A DNA stretch of 64,000 nt from Guadua angustifolia (taxonomy: Eukaryota; Streptophyta; Magnoliopsida; Poales; Poaceae). The position numbers were made by a program, and so were the translations under genes. This document shows, one piece after another, positions 22,079 to 35,700 of the stretch (position 1 is its first letter; the number at the start of each line of letters is the position of its first letter). The notes under the pieces were generated by a model, which saw only the letters and a list, made by a program, of their open reading frames with translations, did no database searches and was not told where the DNA came from. The stretch is taken from positions 76,488,437 to 76,552,436 of the forward strand of contig CM070500.1 in NCBI GenBank assembly GCA_036346375.1, in the 5' to 3' direction.

Positions 22079-23812
22079 ATGTCGACTAGAGGAGTAGAGC
22101 ACTCAAATGATCTACTTGTATTAAATGGCTCAAATTATGCTTTATGGAAATCTCTTGTGACTATTCATTTTAAATCCATGAGCCCCCAAATATGGTGGAT
22201 TGTAGATGTTGGCTTTTCGCTCCATTGAGCAAGTTGATCCAATCAAGGAGAGACTAAATGCCTACATCTCGACGCTCAAGCTACTAACATATTATTTTGG
22301 GTTGTGAGCGATGAAATTTTTGATAGCATATCACGAACTCAAGAGCGCCATGAGATGTGGATAAAGCTTCAAGATCTATTTGAATCATCCACGCCTTCAA
22401 ATGAGGAGTGCATTAAGGAAGAGACGCGGAGATGAAACCTCAAGCTCCACCTCAGGTTCAAGTGAGGAAGAACCGACATCTCCATCAACCTCAACCTCCG
22501 CCTCAAGCGGCGATGAAGATTCACTCTTCTCGAATCCGCTGCTTCATGGCGAAAGGTAAGAATGAGGTAAGTGATGATGATGATGATGATGATGATGAGC
22601 TTTCTTGTGAAGAATTTTTCAATATGTTAAAGGAGCTCAATGAATGTCTTGGGAAGGAGAAAAAGAAATATAAAATTTTGAAGCTTGAACATGAATCACT
22701 TCAAAATAGTTATAATATGCTTCAAGAAGATCATGAATCCCTCCTTCTCAAAGAAATTCATAAGCCTAAGGTGGATATAGGAATTTCATGTAATTTAGTT
22801 GATGAAATGCAATGCTTAAATGTCAACTCTAATACTTCATCAAATAAATGCATATCCACTTCTAACGATGATTTACCTTGTTGCTCTAATAAAATTTCTT
22901 CTAGTTCCTCTATGTCTCTAGATGCTAATCTTGTAGAGGAAAATAAAGAGCTCAAGGCGCAAGTCATTAGATTAGAAAATGACTTGAAGAAGTGCGTAAA
23001 AGGAAAAGCCATTCTCGATGAGATCTTGAGCAAGCCAAGGGCGCCCAAGATAAGCGAGACTCGCCACAACTCCAAGAGGGAGAAGAGCAAGAAGAAGCAC
23101 GATACAAGAATGAAGACGATTGTGTGCTTAAGCTTGCAACAAGAAGGGCCACTACCTCCGTGTGCCCTAACAAAGTGGAGATCAAGCCACAACCATCAAC
23201 TATGAGGTAAACCGCAAAGAGCAAGTCAAGGAAAAGAGACGCTCAAAGCCTACTTGCTACAATTGTCGGGAAAAGGGGCACATCGGTAAGGATTGTCCCA
23301 AAGGTATAACCCCTAAGCCTACTCATCATTTTAATGATTATTTGCTTAGGAAGGACGAGAATGGCAATGTAAGTGCCAAGCTTGTCAAGTCCCTATGCCC
23401 TCAAAATGATAATGCTCATTTGCATAGGAAGAGTAAATCTAGAAATGGATTTGCTAAATTTGTTAAGACTCCTAAGCCTACACAAAGCAATTCATATAAA
23501 TTGCTTAGAGAAATAACGATGGCAAAACATTTGCTAGATATACTAGATCCTCTAAGCCAATGCATAATTTTAATAATCATATGCTTAGAAGAGATCAATT
23601 AAAAATAGTTTTGCAAAGTATCATTGTCCTCCTAAGCCTTTTCATAAAAATGCTAATTATTTGCCTAGGAGGAATAATTATTGCAAACCTATTTCTAATT
23701 GTGTTAGTCAATTCAATAATATCGAAATTAGGGCCATTTGGGTTCCTAAATCTATTGTGACTAACATTGTTGGACCCAACAAGGTGGGTACCAAAACCGC
23801 CTAAAAGATTTT
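22079..23812 (+). pseudogene. SIRE-like Copia gag, frameshifted
   Basis: The start codon at 22079 gives MSTRGVEHSNDLLVLNGSNY, then ALWKSLVTIHFKSMSPQIWW, typical for the capsid N-terminus of this lineage. After a shift near 22215 the DEIFDSISRTQERHEMWIKL block is readable. A frame from 22432 carries CFMAKGKNEVS, an eight-residue Asp run (GAT repeat, about 22575), and long coiled-coil segments (KYKILKLEHESLQNSYNMLQ; NLVEENKELKAQVIRLENDL). A CCHC zinc knuckle, CYNCREKGHIGKDC, is at 23255-23296. The gag ends with AIWVPKSIVTNIVGPNKV, the phrase that precedes protease in complete relatives. Here no protease or pol follows. Confidence 0.88.
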
Positions 23813-26800
23813 TAGGTAATATGAGATGGATTGGACGCTGGCTTCCTCAAGAATATAAGGACTTCAACATTTGCAAAATAGAGCCAAGCATGAGGATGAT
23901 CACTTCAATCTTGAGCCAATGCCATCTCGGGTAACAAGTATTTAATTTGATTACTATTTAGCTTATAGCCTTATGTAGGTTATATTGCATTATTCATGAA
24001 AATCAATTTAGATTACTTGTTCATTTGCTTGCTCATGCTTATTAGTTGTTTTGATTGCAATCTTGAGCAAGTTTGGGATAGTGGCACATTAAGGGGGAGT
24101 GCTAAATCATAATCATGTATATCATGTCCCTACATGTGCCCATATTTATATAAGTGCTAATATATATTTTCAAAATCAAGCCATTTAGCCAAAACTCAAA
24201 ATTTTGTATACTATTAGTATTCTAGTGAAAAACTAATTGCAAAATGTATACAAATGTATTTGAAACATTTTTCAAAGGTTTTGGCCTCACAAAATCTATT
24301 TTGAAAATAAAATGAGTTTCACGATCAAAATCTAGTTACTAGTATCTTGTTTTGGATTTAAACTTCTAATTTTCATAGAATTGAATGTAAAATTATTTTG
24401 AAAGTAATTCCAAAACGAAAATCCTAGAGTTGGTCATTCTTAACAATTCTTGTATTCAAAAGATTTTCAAAAGACCAACCTAGTAAAAGTTATTTGATGT
24501 TGAAACTTGCCGAAAAACTATATTTGACCCATAATGGTCATATTATTGCACTTAAGTGAGTTTTGCCAAATGAGTCAAGTTTCATATTATGAGTTGACTC
24601 ACAAGGGTATTTGCAACTCATATAAGCTTATGGAAAGATTAAATACCTACTTAAGCTCACTTTGGCAAAACTAGAGAATTTCTTAAAACTTAAAGGTTTT
24701 ATTGCCAAATTCATCTCTTTAAGAATTCGAATGCCTTCTTTACTTTGAAATTGCTCTAAATAGTGTGTTTGATGTTTATCTTGATCATTTGGAGCATTTC
24801 ATATTGGTTTTATGAATTTTACCAAAGTTTATTGCAAAATGCCTTTTTGAAGTTCACCAAAATCTCTCTGTTGATCTTATTTGGCATACTCTTGCATAAA
24901 GTTGGATTTTACTATTTGAATGGATTTGATTATGCTCATAGGCTTATAAACATCTCTAACTCATATGAAGCCATATAAGTGCACATTTCCATTCAAAACT
25001 CATTTGGTTCCATTTTGAGGAATTGGTGAAAATCTTAATCCTTTGTGTGATTCAAATACATTTTTCACCATATCTCTCAAAATAAAATTGATTTATTGAA
25101 AATTTTTATTGAAAACCTTCTCTCATATATGGAGTTCATATCTCGAAATTCTCACATTTATTTGAACTCATTTGCTAAATTGTTGACTTTATTTGACTTA
25201 GTGTCAAAGCTAAACCTTCAATGCTCTAAATGGCCTATTTTTGATTGGAGGGTGCTATTTGAGAAATTCTTTTGGAGAAGTCTCTTGGATGTCTATGGAC
25301 TATTTCTGCAAAATCTCATGGTTATTTGACTTCATTTGATACTTTTTCAAATAATATTGAAATTTTTTTTGGTCATATGAGCCGTTTTTGGTCAAAAGGC
25401 AAAAATGTATTCAAAAGGCCAATATTTGTGAAAATTTTTATAAAAGTTCTCAAATATGTATTTCAAATGTTTTACAATACTTTCGGAGTAAAAATTTCTA
25501 TTTTAGAAACAAAATAGCAAATTTGGCCTCAAATGGATCTTATAGGATCTTGATTTTGGATTAAATGAAATATTTTCATAAGTTAAAATCTATTGAGTTT
25601 TTGAAAATGTGGTCAATACAAAACTCGTAGGGTTGGTCATTTCAAGCATTTCTTTAGTTCAAAGTTTTTCCAAACGACCAACCGTTCAAAAGTTATAGCT
25701 ATTTGAATTTAGCCAAAATTCTTCACTTGACCCAAAATGACCCATTCTTGCATATTGTGGGTTTTGCTATTTGAATTGGATTTCTTCATGTTTCTTGGCT
25801 TTAAATAGTATTTCTAACTCATACAAAGTCATGAAAGTTCAAATCTCCATAAATTTCAAATCGGATTATGCTTTTGAGTATTCGTGCAAATTGAACTTCT
25901 CTTTTTACCTTCAAAGCGCAATCTGCCATATCTTTTGAAATAAAATTCCTTTTGAGGAAATTCTTTTTGAGAAACTTTCTAAATAGTTCAAAGTTCATTT
26001 CTGAAAAGTTTCAAATCACTTGGACTTAATTTGAAAAAGTTTTGACTTTTCTTCTCTTTGATTGAAAATCAAACCTACAAAGCAAAATTTGTCATATCTT
26101 TTGATTGGAGACTCCTTTTTGAAAAATTCTTTTTGGAAAAGTTTCTCAGGAGTCCAAAGTATATTTCTGCACAATTTCAAATGATTTTAACTTCATTTGA
26201 AAAAGTTATGGCTTTTCTTCTTTGATCAAAAGGCTGAAAATTCAGACTTTTGCTTAGTTTTGAGCTGATTTGTGATTTTTGTATCTCCAAATCAGAGCAT
26301 AATTTGAGGGGACCACCTTTGTAAGAATTGATCCTCTATAGTTGGAATTCATTGTATAATTTTTTTTCAGAATTTATGAACCTTGTTTGAACCTTCTTTC
26401 AACCTTGTCAAAAAGCTTAAATGGAATGTTAAAACTGAATTTTTCAGCACATTGCACTTTTGAAATCTTGGCTACCTTTAAGATGATTTGAGTATTTTCT
26501 TATGATGAAAACTAAGGTAACTCAATTTATTGCTCCATGATTCATCTAAAAATATTTGGGAGCTCATTTGCTGTTGTTTTCATTGTCAGGACCATTTCAA
26601 AGCGATTTTTTTCCCGAAACCTTCGATTCAGTATTCACTCTTTTCAAGTTTTCGGGGTTTTCCTTTGCTCAAATGAGTTTTTGGCCTTCGTAGCCCTCGA
26701 AGATAATTTCGAGATGGATCTTTTCCGCTGATGATTTTTGCATTTGAGCAATGGTTTAAAAGCTATAATCGATTTTGTGCTGCTATTTGCGTCTTTTGAG

Positions 26801-28192
26801 ACTTTGAGAGTTTTAAATTGGAATCTTGGCAAGCCTTTAAAGATGAAAACTAAGTGAACTTATTCATTACTCCAAGCTTCAAAGTGGAGCATATCTATTT
26901 GAGTTTTCATTCCATTGAAAGTGCATCTTTTGGCTAAGTTCTTCCGAAATTGGATTTAATTGTATCTTAACCTCAAAATGTTTTCTCTGCATAACTCGGA
27001 GTTTATTATGAAAAGAGAAAATATCCTTGTAAGTTCAAGAGAGAGTTTGAATGTGTTTTACCCATTGTCTCTCTTACAAGTGGATGTCAAGATTGAATTT
27101 GAATGAGTTTCAAATATTTTCATTGTAAATTGGTATAATGAAATCTTCAATTGATATCTTGAACCTTTTAAATTGCGTGCAAATAGTATTGTCATGTTTA
27201 TCATCTATATCATGCATGTTGTACTTAGACATTATCAACCTAACTTGGGTCAAGTTGAAAGATATTTGTTCCTAAAATCGTGTGCTTGTTTATTGATGTT
27301 CAAGGTATTGGAAAAGGGTCATCTTGACGGTGGGATGAAGGAAATGGAGAAGAGCTCCATAGTCCGAGGGATCTAAGGTCAGCGCGGTGATCATGACCAA
27401 TTCGAACATGCGGTGGACAAAAATCGACAAAGGACGTGTCTCTTTTTGACCATATTCAATAATGTCTTTGCACACCATTATGCTAAATTGTGTCATTCTA
27501 AATGGTGTTGTATTTTTCAATTGGTATCATCAATTAGTATCTGTCAAAAGGTATCCTCTAATCCTAAATTGTTTTGAAGTGTCATCTAATTTGCATTTGG
27601 CATTATCAAGAATCAAAAGGTACATATGGGTGACACATTGCAAAGAGGTATACCCTTGATAAATTTATGAAATTCTTGATCATGAAAGTGCATCTTAATT
27701 ATACAATGTTGATTCATGATCTTGATTGTTAGAATTTAATTGGATCATAAGCATGTGCTTAAGATATATAAATTTGCTATATGATCTTAATGTTTAAAGA
27801 ATGAATATTCTCCATATGAAATCATATTCATATGTCATGATTTAAGCATCACTTACATATTATGAATCATGACTACATTTAAATTGGTATCATTTCGAAA
27901 AATCTATTACCTAAATCTTGGATATAATTGGTATCATATCTTACCTAGATTTAGGGGGAGCTTAATATCATTGCCCTATTACTAGCTCCCTATTTTTGTT
28001 CTCCCTAATCTTTTTATTGAGTGTGCAATCAAGGGGAGAACAGACTTTATTGAATGGACAATAAGGATCTATTAAGCACCTTTTGGGATTAATGACAAAG
28101 GGGAGAATTTATGGATTTATCAATTGTCCCTAATCGATTGACAAAAAGAGATAATTTGTAAGTATGATCTGTTATTGTTTCTTCATGCTTGT
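23813..28192 (+). other. Non-coding interior of the SIRE-like element in place of pol
   Basis: This is 4.4 kb of AT-rich DNA without pol motifs. AAGGGGGAGTGCTAAATCAT at about 24090 resembles a polypurine tract in the wrong place and may mark where pol was deleted. From about 25080 to 26240 the sequence is made of diverged tandem units. At 27950 AGATTTAGGGGGAGCTTAAT is another purine-rich motif. All open frames here are short, AT-driven and lack known domains. Confidence 0.7.
25080..26240. repeat. Old tandem repeats, roughly 165-bp unit
   Basis: A phrase of the type CATATCTTTTGA-AAAATTCTTTTTG-GAAAAGTTTCTC-AGTCCAAAGT-ATTTCTGCA-AATTTCAAAT-ACTT-ATTTGAAAAAGTT-GACTTTTCTTC recurs at about 25070, 25240, 25930 and 26095. 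Divergence is high, so the repeats are ancestral to the element rather than recent. Confidence 0.55.
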
Positions 28193-28839
28193 TGTCGACG
28201 ATCGGGATCGCCAACCGAAAATGAGGTAGGGTCAATGAAAAATGGGACCACAATCGCGCTTTGCTCTAACAGGGAATGAGGTCGAAGAGGTCGATGGTCG
28301 AGCTAGGGACAACGAACGAGAGGAGGATTATCTGGTTCGAGCCCTCGAGAAGGTAATAGCTCATTCCAGCCACCTTGCGGTGGTGGTTCCGATGTTTGTG
28401 AGTACAAGAGAGGGTTACAGCCTCAATCTTGACGATGCTAAGTCTAAACTTGAACTTCGGTGTGTGTGTAGCCGGGTTATCTCCTAAGTGTTTACAAAGC
28501 CTCGCCTTATACCCATTCTCCTTGCAACGCTCGGGAGTATTCCTGATCGTGGCCTTCATGCACATTGATAGTGCCGGGAAACTGCTCGATCCCGCCACAA
28601 GACTTGCAGATATTCCACGATCCCATCGCTCGTGAATCGCCAAGTGATGACGGTTCGAATCCAAGGAACGCCACCGACCTTGAATCATCCCAAACAAGCA
28701 GTCGTGAGGGCCCCGAGCTCGGAGATATCTGCGCCCTAGGTCGAGCGGCCTCGAGCTTGATCCGAGTCTTGATCGAGGCCTTCCGAGCTAGGGGACCGGT
28801 TGATCAGGCCGATCAAACCAAGGGTTGCCGACCTCGACA
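28193..28839 (-). repeat. 3' LTR of the Gypsy element
   Basis: It runs from TGTCGACGATCGGG to ACCTCGACA in plus sense. It is homologous over its full length to 38389-39039, with differences mainly 1-4 bp indels in GC-rich words. Confidence 0.94.
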
Positions 28840-29238
28840 GCCAGCCCCGAGGCTCATGGTCGAGAAGTAGCACCAAGGACGGCCTCGAGCCTCACCCAAC
28901 AAAGTCAGTCAAGGCAACCCTTGCAAGGTCTTGGAACCTTGTTCGAGGTCGAGGTGAGATCGCAGAGTGAACCCCAGTGTAGACACCGGGCGACCTTTGA
29001 TTTTTTCAAGTGATACGGATGCCAACAAATGGCGGACACCGCAGAAGGCTTAGTCTGCCGCCCAGTCTTAATTGAGCCCGTCTAATCATGCTCGGGCGCG
29101 CTTTTGAGGCGCCGTGGGAGGTTAAATCCCAAGAGCGCCGTGGAAGACCCCGAGCTTTGGATCATCGGCTGGCTTCTGGCCCTCCTCCCAAGCCTTCTCG
29201 CCGAGCAGGACCGCTTTTTTCATCTCCACACGACGCCG

Positions 29239-32200
29239 CCATGGCCAAGCTGGGAAAAGTACCTTGTCTGGCCACGAGGATGAAGGAGCTCGAGGCCACA
29301 GGGTTGTTGGATCGAGTGACTGGCGGTTGCCGGTGGCGAGACCAACCTCGCCTCGAGATGACGAGATCGCTCAAGCACGAAAGCAGATTCCCTCTTGAGG
29401 TGCGGACCCCGGAGAGCTTAATTCTCGCCGACATCCTCAGGTTGCCAAATTGAAGTGATCAACCTGGTACCCAATTCCGTCCTCACCTAGCCGTCTTCTC
29501 CCATCTATGCGAGGGGTTCTGAGGATTCTTCCCACGCCTCGCTCTTCTTCCGCCTTCTCCCTCTTCCGCCCGGAAGGACCCGTGGTCGGGTGCTCTACTT
29601 CGGCAATGTCCGGGCTCAAGGGTTTCGCCTAAGATCCTCGGCCGACTCTCTTGGTCCATGGTCGAGGCCGGTTCTACCTCAAGAAGGGGAGAACGGAGGT
29701 CGCGATACGGCTGAGCCGCGTCCATCGAAGATAGAGACCCCAGAGATCGAGGACCTCAACGCCGACGCGCAGGCTTCATCGCCGCCATCCACATTTGCGC
29801 CACACGCCGTCTCACCGGCCAGCGACGCGAACGACTTTCTGCGAATCGGTGTCTCCCCGCGAAGAGGTTACATCCGCTCTCCCTGATCTGTGGACGCGAC
29901 GATTCACCCGAGAGTTCATCTGGTAAGGTCTTCACCACAAGGCTTTGCTTGACTTCGCACTTCTTCCTCCTCGATGGCTCTTGTTCGTGTAGGCCAAGGA
30001 GTCCCGGTCGCGCCAGATGCAGAAATGTTCGAAATCGGCGATGAGTACACTCTCGACGACCGTCTCAAGAACGCCTTCTGACGAAAGCCCGAGTAAGCCT
30101 TCCACGACCTCTGCCTCATCCGAACATGCGCACGTCTTTGCCTCGACCCGTGTTTGCTTGTAGGATCATCAAGAGTTGTGGAGAGGCAAACGGAGATCGC
30201 CTCCCCTGCGATGAGGGCAAGAGCAAAAGGAAAGAGACTCCCCTCAACCGGAGCTGACCGCCAAGGGACGAAGAGGCCTTACATCGAATGGGGTGATGCG
30301 CCACGGTAAAGACGATCATAGCCAATTTCGAGCTCGCGCCTTGGCTTCTCGAGGGCCTAACAAAGTTTCTTTACTTGGCAACAACAAAGCGCAATGTTGC
30401 GCCGCCAGACCACAGAGCCCCCGCCCACAGATGCGGGCTCATCGCGAGCTCGCCTCCCCTGCACGAGAGGAAGGAAGCGGATTCCTCCTCCGAGCTCGGC
30501 AACAGACCATCGCCGCCATCGACGCAGGCAGAGGCCACCGACCTGTAAGAGCTGGCTTTGCAACCCGCTCCATCTCCGTGTTTTTTCTTAGTGCTTATCC
30601 ATGATTGCAGACCTCGAGCGCCGAGACCCGAGCTTGCCCACTCGACAATGCTCATTGTTCAGTCGAGTCCGAAGTCCGAGGAGGGGCAGACGCCTACATC
30701 TTGGCCCAGCGCGGTCTTCGGACAAAGGCGCGCCTCTGCCGGAACCTCGGCTGGGCCCCGGCCTGGAGGGTTCGACCAAGGCCCCGATAGCCTGGACGAA
30801 GGGGACCCCAACCTGCGATCGCGAGGATTACAAAGACGGCGAGACAGGTACCGGGTCGCCGATCCTCCCGAGATCGAGGGAGACATGGGCGTCGGGCCCC
30901 TCAAGTTGCGGCGCCGCCGATCGTTGGCGGCCGTGTCACGAAGTCCCCGAGGCCCCACGACCAAGACGCAAGGCCGATGGCGAGATCGCGGTTCCTGCCA
31001 CGGAGAGCGACCACGACAACGGAGGCACTCCGATGACCGGCTTATGAACTTCCGGTACAGAACACAACACTCCACCCCGTAGGCGGGTCGGATCTTCTTG
31101 CCGGCAACTCCCGCCATCGAGCTGGCCGGAACCTTGACTACGGAGGTCGGACTGAAGCTACCGCCATTGCGTACCTCGGGTGGGGGTCCGACATGGCAGC
31201 CGATGTGGAAGGATCTCGCCGCCGCCGCACGTCATCCGTAGGCCCGGACAAAGTGTGCCGGCGGTGATTGAAGAAGGCCTAGGTCACGGGACACGGCGAA
31301 GGTTCGAGATCAACATTTCGCCTCGACGAAATGAACGAGGAGTTCTCGGCCTTGGCAGCCAACAAATGACTCCGTGAGGTAGGAACCTTCCTTATATGCC
31401 CCTGTACGTTAAGTTGTGTGTTCTTGACAACTTCTTACCAAATCGTGTTCCTTGTTTTCAAGGCGGTTGGCGGCGGACCCGAGGGCTTCAAGGTCTCAAC
31501 GAGCATGTCGACGTGCTCGCCAGATCTTGAACGCCGTGGAAGAGAGGGAGACCGGCGCTCGTGCTCAAGGCGACCATTGAGGCCGACGCCAGAAATCGAA
31601 GGCTCAACCGTGAGCTCAACGATCTGCGTCGCACGATGGTGGCGCTGAGGTGTCCCATGCCGCCGAGCTCGAGGGGACCAGATCCTCCGCGCGAGCATGG
31701 GTTGAAGGCGCAGAGCACGAAGCGCGAGCGACAAAGCGATCGAGGCCCTTGATGCGGAGCGCCAAGGTCGAGCGCTAGAGAAGGCCACCGCAGCGAAGCG
31801 AGACTCGGCGCCGAGACCCTTCGCGCCAGATCGAGGCCCCGAGAAGGCGGCCGAGGAACAAGCCGCCGCGCCCAGCGCTAGTCGACAAGGCGCCAAGGTC
31901 ATGGCACTTGAGGAAGTCGCCAAGGAGCAAACCATCAACTGACCCACGCTGCGCCGACGAGGCCAAGGTCGAGGCGTTGGAGAGGACTATTGTCGAGCTA
32001 TCATCCTCAACCAAAGCGCTTCCCGAGCTAGAGGCCAAAGTCGGGTCGAGGAGAAAACTTGGCGTGCAGCAGGCGGCGAAGACCGCTTTGGCCCAACTCA
32101 ACGATTTAACGCCGCCGAGCCACGGACGCAACCAACGAGGCCCTCTCGGCAAACCGAAGCCTCGCTGCGGGCCGAGTTGCCGAGCTCGAGCAAGAAGAAG

Positions 32201-32250
32201 TTTCGGCGAGATGGAGGATCTGAGCTCAAACATCCTTGATCCTGTAAAAC
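29239..32250 (+). pseudogene. Gypsy-type transposon accessory protein (PF04195-like plus coiled coil), antisense to gag-pol
   Basis: From MAKLGKVPCLATRMKELEAT (29239) the plus strand reads, with frameshifts, a sequence like the plant 'putative gypsy type transposon' proteins: SLILADILRLPN, then VPNSVLTLAVFSHLCEGFLG-type text at 29470-29520. Further right (31450-32250) comes a long helical, Ala/Glu/Arg-rich stretch (ATIEADARNRRLNRELNDLR; DEAKVEALERTIVELSSSTK), predicted coiled coil. Such proteins are usual in large grass Gypsy elements, between pol and the 3' LTR and on the other strand. Their function is unknown. Many frame changes make this copy a pseudogene as assembled. Confidence 0.65.
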
Positions 32251-32790
32251 ATTCGATGTTATCAATCGGTTTGGGTTACCTTTTTTGAAGTGTGCGCTTC
32301 TTATTCGCGATCAAGATCCATAGGTCGCTCGTAGATGTTACATCTCGCCCGAGCCCGTTGGGTCTAAGGTCGAGCAACGCCGACCTTGGACACAAGTATA
32401 AGACGAGCAAATGACCATGACCTGCAGAATCGAGATGGAGTACTCGCAAAAAGAAATGCGACAAGCGAACCCGTGAATAAATCACCAACTTCACGATTAC
32501 GACCATGCACGACTCAATGGTTAAGGCCGCCGAGCTTGTAGTTCAAACCCGGACGCAGGGGTGAGCTGATTGCGAAGAGTTTAAACTACGTTGAGCTCGA
32601 CCCTTTGGGGTGAACGTAAAGCTCGTGGATACCTGACTAAGGAGCGAATCGAAAGTCGTTCGAAGAAAAATTACCGAGACGCTCATAAAGAAAAAAAAGA
32701 CATGAATGATAGAAATCGGAGAATATCCTTTTATTGAAGCTTTAAAGGTATAGAGATTACACATAAAACTTGGCGGTTGATCTATGTTCC
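32251..32790. other. Spacer between antisense gene and integrase end
   Basis: No domain was recognised. This is the region where the convergent gag-pol and accessory genes meet. Confidence 0.4.
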
Positions 32791-32799
32791 ATGAGCTAG

Positions 32800-35700
32800 A
32801 AAGCTCTCGCCATCGGGCATCGCTAGCCGATAAGCCCTCGCGGCGATCTGTTGAAACGACTCTATAGGGGCCCTCCACACCGGGATAACTTGTTGGTGCT
32901 GGACAATACCAATCCGCCTCGTGGCTAAGTCCCCAACAAGGAGCTTCCTAGGTCGATCGACCGAGACGCATGTCTGCGAAGAGCTTGCGGTGTACGCGCT
33001 GATCGTGCGAGGCACGACATCTTACTTCTTCCGCGAGGGCAAGGTCAAGAGACCGTTCTTGCTCAAGTCGACGTGGTCGATCAGACCGACCTGGCGGAGC
33101 CTCCAGCGTTACCTCCGGAGGCGGGATGGCTTCAATACCAAACACGAGTGAAAGGGTGTGGACCTGTTGTTCGCCGATCGCGGGTAATAATAGACCATAA
33201 GACGGTGGGAAGTTCGTCCACCTGTGTCGTCTTTGTAGCGCTTGAGCTCATCTCAGACTCTCGCTTTTGACGCCTTTGGACGATCGTCGTTGGCTGGCAT
33301 CTCTGCCGCCTCCGCTGTTCGAGGATGAGCCACCGGTTAAGCACACTTTAGTGCCCTATGTCCTCGCGAGAATTTCTAGAATAATTCAGCGTAAACCGAG
33401 TACCATTGTCGCGATAATTCTGCATGGGACCCCATACCGTGACCACGACGAAGTTTAAAAATGAACAATGCCCGAGCAAAGGATGGTCGAGACCGGCTCA
33501 CCAATCCATTTGGTGAATGTGTCGATGGCCACCGACGAAACTTTCTCCCCGGTTGCAAGGTCGAAAGGGCCGAGGATATCGAGCCCCTGTGTCGAGAAAG
33601 GCCAGCAAGCGGAATGGTCCAAGGGCGAGGCCGCCGGTGTACCTTTTCGCGTGAAAGCCGACATGCTCGGCGCAGTCCGACAATATCCCGAAAGCATCCT
33701 GTAATGCCGCTGCCAAGAATATCCAGACGGAAGGCCTTGCCGACCATCGCCCCAGAAGAGTGCGCCTACAGAGACCCGAGTGGATATCGTTGAGTAGGTA
33801 CTTACCCTCCTCCGTGGAGATGCACCGAGTCGGGATGCCGAGACATTCCGCTGTAGAGCTTGCCATCCACGAGCTTATACAAGCTTGCTCGACGCTTAAT
33901 CACGCTTCACATTGGGGTCCGCGGTCGCCTGCGCCCGTGCAGGAAGCCGTATGGGCTCGGCCCATGCGGAATACCTTCCACCACACAAGCACGACCTCGA
34001 TCGGAGATAGATGGAGCCGCCGGCGTCTCGAGGATGACGTCGGGGTATCTCTTCGCCGAAAGAGCCGAGCTTGAGAGAAAGTCGGCACTTGGAGTTGTCC
34101 TTCCTAGGGACATGCACGAGCTCCAAGTTCGAACCATTTCTCCATCTTGCGGACTCGGCGAGATACCTTGCCATTGCATCCCCGAGCATTGATAGTCCTT
34201 GTTGTCTTCGTTGATGACGAAGCCGAGTCTCCTTCACGACCAACCGTCGACGCGCAAGGACTTGCGGACTCGTAAGCCCGCCAAGAGAGCTTCATATTCT
34301 CGCCATGTTATTGGTTGCGGGAAAGCCAAAACGAACTACATACCTCAATCGGCACGCCCCGTGGGTAAGGATAAGTATCGACCCACCTCGGCGTTTGAAG
34401 GACCTCGAGCCATCGAAGAACATGATCTAGGGCTTCTCTTCTTCGACCTCGAGCCAGGGGCGGCGGCGACGTCTGTTCGACCACGAAGTCGGCGAAAGCA
34501 CCGTGACTTGATAGCTATTCGCCACGACACGGATGTCAAACGCCGCCCGTTCCATAGCCCATTGAGCTATCCGTCCGCCGCCAGATTCGCGAGATGTCAC
34601 CAGCGGAAGTTGCTCGACGCGACCACGGAATGCGGCTGGAAGTAGTGTCGAAGCTTGCGCGAGGCCATGAGAAGAGCATACAGCAGTTTCTGCACTTGCG
34701 GATAACGCTCCTTTGGGCCATGTAAGACCTCGCTGACATAGTAAATTGGATCTGTCTTTGTGCCCTGCTCGCAATTAGGACAAAGACTCACGGCTTGGGC
34801 AAAGTGGGCGCAAGATAGAGCAGCAACCTCTCGCCAGGCTGCGGAGTTGTAAGGAGGGGTGGGGATGACAGATATACCTTCAGCTCGTCGAAAGATCAAG
34901 AAGCTCGAGTCCATTCAAAGCCCGTCGGCTTGCGCAGGTCTTAAAGAATGCGAGACCTCGCCGCCGAACCTCGAAATGAATTGCCGAGGGCGCCATGCGA
35001 CCGGTGAGGCTTTGTACTTGCTTGATCGAGGTCGGGGCTCCATCTTCTCGATGGCTTCGATCTTCTCCGGTTTGGACCAACCCCGAGCCCCGATCATGTA
35101 TCCAGGACCTTTCCGGATGCCGCACCAAACACACACTCGGGGTTGAGCCCGATTTTGTACTGCTCAGTTTGCAAATGTTTCTCAAGGTCACGGATGTGGT
35201 CGCCCCGAGGGGCTTTTGACGATGATGTCATCTACGAGACCTCGAGGTTTCACCCAATCTGGCTCGAGAAGGTCTTAGTCATCAAACGCCGAATGTTGCC
35301 CATCGATGCGAGACCAAACGACATGGTCGTGTAGCAATAAGTGCTTAACGGGTGATGAAGGCGTCTTGTTTCGCTGCCGACGCCGCTTGATCCGTGGTAC
35401 CGAGTAAGCATCCAAGAAGCTTAGCATCTCGGCGCTGGCGGTGGAGTCGACGATCACGGTCGATGCGCGCGAAAGGGAAAATTGTCCTTCGGCAGGCCGA
35501 GTTCAACCCCGATGGTCGACGACATTCTCCACTTGCCACCCTTCTTACGCCCGATGACCGGGTTGGCGACCACTCGGAGTAGTCGATCTCGCGGATGAAG
35601 CCGCCTTGAGAGCTTATCAAGGTTTTCATGATGACCGCCCAACCTTCTCTCGGGAGAAGCGACGCAGATTCGACGCATGTGTCTAGAATCGGCTCGACAC

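Noticed and set aside
24763..27660. Several 60-90 residue frames with hydrophobic runs, considered as an env-like gene
   Set aside because: They are short, AT-driven, in different frames, within old tandem repeats, and show no signal peptide or conserved motif. SIRE-type elements can carry env-like genes, but none is supported here.
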